This document shows, in pieces, positions 57,601 to 64,000 of a stretch of DNA of 64,000 nucleotides. How positions within the stretch are numbered: the first letter of the stretch is position 1; each line of letters starts with the position of its first letter. The position numbers were made by a program, and so were the translations under genes. Below the pieces are notes generated by a model that saw nothing but the letters and a program-made list of their open reading frames with translations, searched no databases and was not told the DNA's origin. The stretch comes from Gymnorhina tibicen (lineage: Eukaryota > Chordata > Aves > Passeriformes > Artamidae), in the NCBI GenBank assembly GCA_013399875.1, contig VXAZ01005694.1, positions 853,331-917,330 of the forward strand, in the 5' to 3' direction.

Positions 57601-60600
57601 ACTGATCCTTTGCTTTCAAAGGCAGATATTTTTTTTATAAACTCTCTAGAAAAAGACAAGCGTCTTTGGGGACAGACCGAATCACTTGACTCGGGGAAGA
57701 CAGGAGGAAAGAAGAGAGGGGAGGGAGGGAGTCTTACAGTTTCAACAGTGTTTTTAAAAAAAAACCCTGAAAAGATTCTTATCTCATCTGTAATGCCCAT
57801 CACTGTAACTCCACCAGCAAGTACAAACAGAAAGGTTCATCAGGTCTTTTGCTTACATTTTCTAGGGAAAATATGACTTTTAAGTAAGGAACTGGAAATT
57901 GTTAATGGTAACTTTCCACAGGAGAAAAACAGGAGTTTTCCAAGCAGCTGTAATATACGAGACAGAAAGCAAGAAAGAAAGCCAAAAAAAAACCCCCCAA
58001 ACCTAAAGAATTTGCATAGGTGAAGTGCATGCTTCCAACAGAGTCAGATAGCATCACCTTGTTAAATAATTACCACATCAGTGTTTAGGCAAACGTCTGC
58101 TCCCTAAGTGTGTTTAATGTTACTGCTGACAAGGAGGTAGGTACCTAAGATTTCTAAGTGTGCTACTGACAAAAGAGACAGAAGATGAATGTATTTATGG
58201 AATTTTTTTAAAAAAATTTTCTGTATTGTTGGCATCTAAAAAAGCTGGATATAAATTACTTCATTAATGCAGCCAGAGTGTCGCAGAGTATAATACCACA
58301 AGAGAGTATAAATTAAACATTCTAACAGTAACTGTCAGAGATGACAATATAAAAAACAAGTACCATATAAATTTGCAATCCAGCCAATCATACCCAATCC
58401 TGCAAAGATGCTCTTCCTTCAGACAGATGCCTCATGCAGATGGAGTCAGCCAGATAAAACAGGACCAGAGTTAAATTATCTGTGGTTTCAATATCAAAAT
58501 AGAATCTACTAACACAGAATTCTCCGCCCCCACATGAGCTTACCAAATTGAATGAAATTTGGTTCTAGCACAGCGTGCATGATTTAGGAATTGCATCACT
58601 AAAAAAAAATATGACAAGGTTCATTTAAGTGGCCATGAATAAGGGCTAGCATCAGGTAGTGATGCCAAATTACAGGAAGGAAACCCTGCTTTTGTAAATG
58701 AAAAATACATACACAATTGAGGAAGTATTGGGAGAGTACACTGATAACTTTATTTGAAATTTCATTTAGCCCATTCAGAAACAAAGTGAAGAGTAATACC
58801 TGAGGTGTGATTTGGAGTGGATGTCCAGCCTAGAAAACCTCTGATTCAGTTTGCAGAAGTACTGAGAATCCAAAATGTTCCACAAGCCTCTACAAGGCAC
58901 TCTGTGATTTCTGAAGATCCAGTGCACCTAATGCTGCACAGGACGTAAGAAATCCCTGGCTATCTTAAGGCTTTTCTGCTTCATTGCAAGGTTGTAGCCC
59001 CTACAGCAAACAAACCCAGGAACCTCACTTTTTTTTTCCCCTTTGCCTCCTGGTTGCTAAGTCTGTGTTGCCAACTCAACAGGACCTGCAAGCTTTGGGC
59101 CCAAAGAAGATGGAAGAGGTCACTTCAGGTAGACAAAATGATCCCCTGGCAGGGGCAAACATTTGGCCTTCAGAATTAAGAGAATGAAGAACATTTGCCG
59201 AGGTTCTCCTAAGAAAGAGCCACTCTGTTCTCTTATCAGCACAGAAGAAAGGTTAGCCCTTGGTACCTGCAGTGCAGTCAGCCCCAATGCAACCAACATC
59301 CACTCAGCTTTCAGCTGATAAAGCCAGTGGCAGAACCCAGCCTGAACATTCTTCTTTGCAGACCTCAGGTGATTATTTTGGCCTCCTTACAAAGAAGGAT
59401 ATTTAAAGTTTTGAACTGACTTTATTCTCGTGCTGCTCGCAGATCTTCCCTACCTGGTTGTGCATAATCCAGAATAGCAAACAATGCACTGGCAGTAATT
59501 ATCCTTACTTTCCTCACCCTCCAACTCCTCTGTTTTCAACAGATTCTGGGAAATCTCTGTTCTCTGCTGTCCACATTGGGAAATCAGTGTTGAGATGCTG
59601 GGTGGAGGAAGAGTTTTGTAAGCACCTCTTTGATATTAAGAAATGAAGCTGGTTGCCAGCTTTCAGACAAGGAGGAAAAGGAAAGAAGTGGTTTGTGGGT
59701 GCCAAAAATGTCAGAACAATGTGAAAAAACATGTTACATCATATTTAGGACTTTTGCAGTCCCGTATGAGAATAGGGAGGAAGGCAGGTGGGAGGGGAGA
59801 TGGGAAGGGGAAGCCATAAAATGGGATTTTATTCTGTATTTCTCTTACCGACTGACGTAGACAAAAAGACAGATAACATTTTTCTTTAGCCTCCACTACC
59901 CTATTTTGTTCTGAATTCCCACCACTGAAAGTTAGCCAAGTTATATTCTTTCTAAGCAGTATCTGATATGTTCATTAAAAAAAAAAAAAAGAGAACAAAG
60001 GACACTTGCAGGCAAAGCCCAGCTCTGTGGGGGCAGTTCATTAGAAAACAGGCCAAGAACCCTAATTCATACCTAACAACCCAACAAACACTGGCGCTTC
60101 TGCTGATGTTGCCAGCCCAAGTCTTCTACTCAGCTGATAAAAGGTTGTTGAACAGGCTTCTTCACACTTTCATGAAAACAGTAGAAGAAAACCAGAAATA
60201 GAAAAAAAAAAAGGAGTGGAAACTCAAGCCTACATTTGGTCACTAAAGCCTGTCTCCCACAGGAAGTAAAGCAAACGAAAGCACAACAAAAATATTTTTA
60301 GAAAATCATTCTCATGTTATCGATGGTATGACCCAAGCCATGAAGGACAATTTTGAGCAAGGCCAATTTCCTGCTATTCCATCTCCATCGCTGTCTGTCT
60401 TTTGGCCTTAGGTCAGGGTGTCTCCAGGGTCTTTTGAGCTGCATTTTATTTTGAGAAAGTTTGTTTTTCCCGGAAGAATTGCGAGGGGAATGTTGAGATA
60501 CAATAGCAAATCCCATCTGCCATGCTCAGATTTCTCCAAGTGCCTGGAGAGCTTAACCTTTCCTTTGCCTGTGTCAATGTAGAAGAGGAAGAGAGATGCA

Positions 60601-61550
60601 GAAGGAGAAAAATTTAGATTTCTAACCTATTCACTCCTAGTTTCCTGCTAAAAGGAAGAACTTAATTTCTATTTCATGTATCCCATGCTTTTAGCAGGCA
60701 GTATACTTTTAAATAAGATTTTCACTAGAAAATTGTTACCTTCTTTGAATTTCCCAATACAACCACAAGCCAAATATTTCCTTAAAAAGAAAAATAAAAA
60801 TCAAACTGTGACACAGCTTATAAAAAGGAAGGAAAAGAAATAGAAAAAAGAAGATGATTTTGGCTAGGAGAGGTTTTTGCCTAATTGAAAAAACACTTTT
60901 CTACAGAAGCCATTAATTTACATGTTTGCCTTGAAATCCAGAGAGAAACTCTTTCTAGAGTTACCAACTGGATTGTGCTTCATTCTGCTATGCAGAGTCT
61001 AATTAAAAATAGGTGAGTAATCGGAAATAGGTTACTACAGCAAAAGTTGAGACCTGACTAAAAAAAATTGGAGAACACAAAATCTAGGGTTTTGTCATTA
61101 TTGGCCTCCATGTAGATACTAGAAATAAATAAGGAAGGAAAGCCCCAGCAAAGCAAAACCAAGCCTCTTGTCTCTACTGAGGGAGCAAGGCCATTTCCTT
61201 CTGCTTTCTGGACTTCACCTTGTTACTGCAGCAGTGTGGGGACAGCTTAGAAACTACAGAACTACAACCCCATGGACACCTGAGCCACTGCTGAGGTTGC
61301 CAGCCCAGTTCCTCCACTCAACTGCCACAAAGCTGTTAAGCAGAGACCCGGAGATGGCCCCTGATCTGCTGTAACCCAAGCAAGCCCAATTCTTACTTGG
61401 AACTTACCCAAAAGCATTTTCAGTAGGTTTAAGTTTGGAGGCGGTGAGTTCGCGTTCTCCGTTCTGTGCCTTTTGTTCAGCAACGCCCTTCTTACGATCC
61501 CAGACACTTTTCATTTCCTCTTTGGGTGCTTTACCTTTGTCATCTTTTAC
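42657..61550 (-). CDS. Caldesmon, C-terminal part (10 coding exons, spliced)
   Basis: Caldesmon binds F-actin, tropomyosin, myosin and Ca-calmodulin and restrains actomyosin ATPase in smooth-muscle thin filaments and non-muscle stress fibres. Ten exons (143, 256, 141, 44, 79, 132, 96, 81, 34 and 29 bp) join in frame into the last 344 residues and a TAG. In order they give a Lys/Glu-rich helical segment, SSLKIEER, the tropomyosin-binding part, calmodulin site A (MWEKGNVF), Ser/Thr-Pro kinase sites (TPESNKSPAP), calmodulin site B (NLWEKQ) and the bird-type end GLRQFEKEP. Exons for the N-terminal myosin-binding part and the smooth-muscle-specific repeat lie beyond 64000. All introns are GT-AG. 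I see no frameshift or premature stop, so the gene appears intact. It converges on the AKR1B gene. Confidence 0.96.
42686..43770 (-). other. CALD1 last intron
   Basis: 1085 bp. Its distal part (43561-43735) is an AT-rich tract of repeated TATATGTA, ATTATATG and ATTAAATA motifs with many short inverted repeats. No coding sequence is visible. Confidence 0.8.
43561..43735. repeat. AT-rich tract with short inverted repeats
   Basis: About 175 bases made of recurring ATATGTA, TATTAAA and TTATATG motifs that can pair with each other locally. It is probably a degenerate simple repeat. Confidence 0.65.
43771..43804 (-). CDS. CALD1 micro-exon (VSAMGKKSETN)
   Basis: 34 bp, acceptor TTTGAACAG, donor GTAAGT. 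It encodes VSAMGKKSETN and the first base of Gly. It matches the near-terminal KKSETNG sequence of bird caldesmon. Confidence 0.93.
44046..44126 (-). CDS. CALD1 coding exon with calmodulin site B
   Basis: 81 bp, phase 0, acceptor AAAAATACAG, donor GTAATA. It encodes DLRPGDVSGKRNLWEKQSVE and KPAASSK. NLWEKQ is calmodulin-binding site B. In mammals the protein ends soon after this point, but here the frame continues through two more exons. Confidence 0.95.
44127..46537 (-). other. CALD1 intron, no additional feature recognised
   Basis: 2411 bp of AT-rich intron. Short frames on both strands lack splice sites and protein character. Confidence 0.7.
46538..46633 (-). CDS. CALD1 coding exon (GLKVGVSSRINEWLTKTP)
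   Basis: 96 bp, phase 0, acceptor CATTTTGCAG, donor GTAAGT. It encodes ETAGLKVGVSSRINEWLTKT and PESNKSPAPKPS. This is a core actin-binding stretch. The TP and SP sites match ERK/CDK sites mapped in mammalian caldesmon. Confidence 0.97.
46634..47596 (-). other. CALD1 intron containing an orphan open frame
   Basis: 963 bp intron. Most of it is plain AT-rich sequence, but it contains the protein-like open stretch at 47305-47517 described separately. Confidence 0.7.
47305..47517 (-). CDS. Orphan open frame inside a CALD1 intron, unrecognised
   Basis: An uninterrupted minus-strand frame of 70 codons between two stops. Its best part reads NIPKDPEDLRNPQDGVAAIL, then SIMEEFSDLLSSVM and DILDKYIWIVQAEYKEIL. 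The heptad-like spacing of Leu, Ile and Val with acidic residues is that of amphipathic helices, which is unusual for random AT-rich intron. There is no good start codon near its beginning (first ATG is internal). It could be a fragment of a retrocopied gene or transposon, a cryptic exon, or chance. No family recognised. Confidence 0.15.
   Translation of the reverse strand, partial: ACLLLSTSLVKNIPKDPEDLRNPQDGVAAILSIMEEFSDLLSSVMRHSRATSDILDKYIWIVQAEYKEIL
47597..47728 (-). CDS. CALD1 coding exon with calmodulin site A
   Basis: 132 bp, phase 0, acceptor TTTCTCCAG, donor GTATGT. It encodes GTKASRPAKASDLHVPAEGV, then RNIKSMWEKGNVFSS and PSGTGTPNK. MWEKGNVF is calmodulin-binding site A. TPNK is a proline-directed phosphorylation context. 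Confidence 0.96.
47729..49066 (-). other. CALD1 intron, no additional feature recognised
   Basis: 1338 bp. A T-rich block near 48240-48310 yields low-complexity frames only. Confidence 0.7.
49067..49145 (-). CDS. CALD1 coding exon (VSKIDSRLEQYTSAIE)
   Basis: 79 bp, acceptor CTCCTATAG, donor GTAAGT. It completes Ser and encodes GMKPTQTTAVVSKIDSRLEQ and YTSAIE. It is separated from the micro-exon by an intron of only 91 bp, near the lower limit for vertebrate introns. Confidence 0.95.
49237..49280 (-). CDS. CALD1 micro-exon (IEERTEFLNKSAQK)
   Basis: 44 bp, acceptor CTTTTTTAG, donor GTAAAG. It encodes IEERTEFLNKSAQK and two bases of the next Ser codon. It follows directly on SSLK of the previous exon, as in all vertebrate caldesmons. 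Confidence 0.95.
50580..50840. promoter_or_regulatory. CpG-enriched patch in CALD1 intron
   Basis: Within AT-rich intron this 260-base block carries many CpG dinucleotides (ACGC, GCGAGC, GCGCAA, GACGG, CCGGCGGG, GGGGCGCAG). It may be an internal promoter or enhancer, or an exon of an antisense or alternative transcript. Open frames run through it on both strands, as expected when stops are rare in GC-rich DNA. Confidence 0.25.
55441..55492 (+). mobile_element. CR1 LINE 3'-tail remnant
   Basis: The segment 'gagatcttttccaacctcaa' followed by TGATTCTATGGTTCT is the CR1 3' terminus on the plus strand, antisense to CALD1 and inside its large intron. Confidence 0.8.
55835..55975 (-). CDS. CALD1 coding exon (KKPFKCFSPKGSSLK)
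   Basis: 141 bp, phase 0 at both ends, acceptor TTTTTTTAAG, donor GTAACC. It encodes EEKRRMKEEIERRRAEAAEK, RQKMPEDGVSEDKKPFKCFS and PKGSSLK. The first part ends the charged helix. FKCF contains the Cys of the C-terminal half of caldesmon used in classic labelling studies. Intron length downstream of it is 6554 bp, the largest in the window. Confidence 0.96.
55976..57148 (-). other. CALD1 intron, no additional feature recognised
   Basis: 1173 bp of plain intron sequence. Confidence 0.7.
57149..57404 (-). CDS. CALD1 coding exon (charged helical segment)
   Basis: 256 bp, acceptor CTTCGCAG, donor GTAAGT, ending in phase 0. It encodes RSNLKGTANAEEAKPGVEAL, a LEDQRRRRGENESEELEKL piece, then LKEKQQEAAAELDELKKRRE and QKKKQEEAERKIREE. 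It is a long single alpha-helix rich in Lys, Arg and Glu that leads into the tropomyosin-binding region. It is much more GC-rich than the surrounding introns because of GAG, AAG and CGG codons. Confidence 0.95.
60025..60157 (+). repeat. Diverged direct repeat, copy A
   Basis: It contains TGCTGATGTTGCCAGCCCAA, then CTACTCAGCTG and GTTGTTGAACAG, which align with copy B at 61233-61346. It could be an unrecognised short interspersed element or a local duplication. Confidence 0.45.
61233..61346 (+). repeat. Diverged direct repeat, copy B
   Basis: It contains TGCTGAGGTTGCCAGCCCAG, then CCACTCAACTG and GCTGTTAAGCAG. It shares a preceding GTGGGG-CAG-TTAGAAA block with copy A and lies about 1.2 kb from it in the same orientation, just downstream of a CALD1 exon. 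Confidence 0.45.
61408..61550 (-). CDS. CALD1 coding exon (KAPKEEMKSVWDRK)
   Basis: 143 bp, starting in phase 0 after TTCTGAACAG and ending after two bases of a Gly codon, donor GTAAGT. It encodes VKDDKGKAPKEEMKSVWDRK, then the linker GVAEQKAQNGEREL and a TENAFG end. The first bases after the acceptor (CAG/GTAAAAG) also look like a donor. This is the most upstream CALD1 exon in the window. Confidence 0.95.
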
Positions 61551-64000
61551 CTGTTCAGAAGGTAGCATAAATCACAGAACAAAACACAAGACACACAAAA
61601 AAAAGTCAGAATGAGGCATTCTAAGTAACAGCTGAGAAACACACAGATTTCTTGGCAAGACTGGGAACTGTTTTCATACTGTTTACGTGCTATATGGCAG
61701 AAGTAGCCTGCAAAGCTCTAAACTGTGATCAACCATCGCTTTGCTGTCCTGACCTGAATTCAAGATCAAAATATCTTGAAAATAATATTATCAGTCTTCT
61801 GTGGAAGTCTGCTGTGGCTGTGGGACTATGCCACCACACAGCTTCACTCTGCAACTGCACCCCCACTCTTCCCTCCCACTGCAGCATCATTCACCTGTTG
61901 CCCCTTAAGATTGCGGGTTGCAAACCCTTTGGGACTTGTCGATACATTCTTGGTGCCAGGTTTAGGGCACTGGTGTGATAAAAATGACACATAACCTCCA
62001 CCAAATGTCAAGGCTGTTCGACAGAGTTCGCGCTCTTTCCAGTGTCATAGCGGAGGGATACTTCATTATTGCAAGAATAATGGCCAAAACACAAAATCGT
62101 CTTTTTATCAGAGCCAAACTTACTCTGACAAAAAGCACAGTCCTGCCTGGGGCTGGTCATGGGTAGCATTATCAGACATGAATATTTAAGCCTATGAAGA
62201 AGGAAATACTCTGGAAAACACGAGTAAAAATTCCCTTTATCCTTACAAAGCTTTGTCTTATGATTCTTAATAGTAATCAAGAATATTTTGTGCATCCATT
62301 TCATTCTCCAGTATTCCTTCAGAGCTAAGAAGTATTTATCAATACCACAGATGGCCTGACCCCAGGATGCTGAGTCATGGCCAGATGCTGGTAAAAGGAG
62401 AAAGCGAACCGATTTAAGTTATGTATCCTCAGGTAGAAATATTCTCAGTTAGTTAAGACTACCAGCCAAAACAAACTTTCAACAGCAGCAGATGAAACGT
62501 GTACCTCCAAAATATTTATTTGCTTTCTCCAGCCCCGTGTTGAAGGAATATTCTAGCTGGCAAGCAAGAAATACCTTCTGTGAAGAATTCAAATGGAGAC
62601 CTTTAGAAAATAAATACTTCGGAAGCCTGTTGCAATCCCGTTTGCTAACTAGAAAGATAAAGAACTTCTATGAACAGTCCTGTCTGCAACACAACTGCTC
62701 TTAAGGTGTCCTGAACTGCACCTTGGAATAAAAAACTAGTACACAGCTTCACACCCCAAATCAAAAGAAAATTCTTTTCTTCCTCATCAAAGAACAACTC
62801 CTGGAGAAGCAAAATCTTTACCTACAAAGGATGAGTTCAGAGTCTTCAAAGCCAAGATCCTCTTGAGGCATTGAATTAGGCTGGTGCTGAGCTAAGTCCC
62901 AGAGTCAGTGTATGACTTTACCTGAGGCCAGTCTGCTGCTCAGAGAAGCTGATGGGATGGACACCACCGCTGGTAGCACACGTTACAAGTGAGTACAGGA
63001 TGGTTAAACCACTTGAGCAAATTTGCAGCTGGTGGGGGATGTTGGACACAACCAACAGAGGCATTTGCGCTGCTCTGAGAGCAGGCAGCAGCACAGTGCA
63101 GACTCTTCCCACCCTCTCCTGCCAACAGGCTTTAGCCACGACCTGGCAGCAGCTCCCTGATGGACAAGAGGGGAGCTCAGCTTCCATGGCCATGCATTCT
63201 TTGGCCATGATGCTGCAACTGCTACAAGCAGGGTCATTATTACCAGCGGCCTCAAGGAATAGGTTTGCTGTTTTCTAGGAGCTGGGCTGAGACAAGCAGG
63301 GCTATTCATTTATCCTAACGGATGCCATCAGACAGTGTCATCTTCTGGGCGTTCCCAAATCGGGGTGAGCCAGTGATCACGTTCACAGCAAGAATCTCTG
63401 CTGCCTGTTAGCAATCTCCCGACCCTCCAGCCCCAGTCAGGGTGATACTGAAACCGGCTGTGTTGACTGGTGCAAGATTTCTCATGCCAGGATGTCCGTC
63501 CTGGGATTTTGAGAGCATAAGATTTCCTTTGCTGAGATTTTCATCAAGACCTTCCTAAGTCTTATACAAAGCCAAAGCTTCCAGCTGCCTTATGTATTCA
63601 GGTCCACTGGGGAGGGTTGTATCTCGTACATCTTAATTGAAATCACTGAGAAAACTAATATTAAAACAATATAGTTTAAAAATTAATAGGTTAGGAAATA
63701 GCATTTCAGAAGCCAGTAGGATTTATGACAATGTGTCTGCATTTGAGAAAACCATTAACACAGCTTGGCCTCTTTATTCAAAAAGATGGTAAAATAAGAT
63801 ATTACAGAAACATTTCACATCTTTTGGGCCCAATCCTTCTCCTCCTAATTTTAATACCAAAACAGAGATTGATTAGCACAGAAGCAGAAACCTTTGCATC
63901 TCCTTCCAAAGGTAGGCAAGAGAATGAGTTCTTTCCCTTGTCTCACTGCTTCCCTAAATTACAAACTAATTCAGCTTCTGCTGAATTCAAAAAGGACTCC
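61551..64000 (-). other. CALD1 intron reaching the window edge
   Basis: No CALD1 exon is visible in this 2.45 kb although the next upstream exons are expected on this strand. The frames present, such as the Cys/Ser-rich one at 62918-63208, are not caldesmon-like. A RTGACTCAGC site on the minus strand lies at about 62367-62377. Confidence 0.6.

Larger units (their letters stand above)
57405..61407 (-). other. CALD1 intron with one copy of a local repeat
   Basis: 4003 bp. It holds poly(A) runs (for example 59978-59991) and both copies of the diverged direct repeat (60025-60157 and 61233-61346). Confidence 0.65.

Noticed and set aside
1..64000. tRNA, rRNA, CRISPR, endogenous retrovirus or toxin genes
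   Set aside because: I looked for clover-leaf sequences, spaced direct repeats, LTR pairs and polymerase motifs and saw none that I could support.

Overview
The window is nuclear DNA from a vertebrate, most likely a bird. It has vertebrate split genes with GT-AG introns, several fragments of CR1 LINEs (the dominant bird/reptile retrotransposon), and a caldesmon gene whose C-terminus matches the bird form rather than the mammalian one. There are no bacterial, viral or CRISPR-type features. Only two genes can be recognised with confidence, both by exon-by-exon reading of translated sequence and splice sites. They converge on each other.

Region 1 to about 31.3 kb is gene-poor and probably intergenic. 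It holds CR1 fragments, simple repeats, a short minisatellite (about 27.0 kb) and a 64-base assembly gap (13363-13426) with the same sequence on both sides. A few short reading frames look better than random: a 49-residue hydrophobic peptide at 17.3-17.5 kb, a possible exon at 20.8-20.9 kb and a frame at 18.0-18.2 kb. None matches a family I recognise.

Region 31.4-39.4 kb (+ strand) is an aldo-keto reductase of the AKR1B family. A GC-rich, CpG-island-like promoter region (31.44-32.09 kb) is followed by exons 2 to 10. Every coding exon has the length expected for mammalian AKR1B genes (168, 117, 78, 123, 107, 82, 84, 83 bp plus the terminal exon), giving residues 23-316. Exon 1, with the Gly-Leu-Gly-Thr-Trp-Lys strand, was not found. 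The catalytic tetrad is intact, but several residues lining the substrate and NADPH pockets are changed.

Region about 40.98-64.0 kb (- strand) is the 3' part of CALD1 (caldesmon). Ten coding exons run from 61550 down to the stop at 42657, encoding the last 344 residues: the helical Lys/Glu-rich segment and the C-terminal actin-, tropomyosin- and calmodulin-binding region. A 3' UTR of about 1.65 kb ends near 40985. The amino-terminal exons lie beyond the right edge. The poly(A) ends of the two genes are about 1.5 kb apart. In mammals the AKR1B10 type genes, BPGM and CALD1 lie in the same direction with AKR1B on the 5' side of CALD1, so this tail-to-tail layout implies a rearrangement.

The two genes do not act in one pathway: AKR1B proteins are cytosolic NADPH-dependent carbonyl reductases, caldesmon is an actin-filament regulator. 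No new multi-gene system is visible. The points most worth checking are the altered AKR1B active site, the missing exon 1, sites resembling antioxidant response elements around the AKR1B gene, and the small orphan reading frames.
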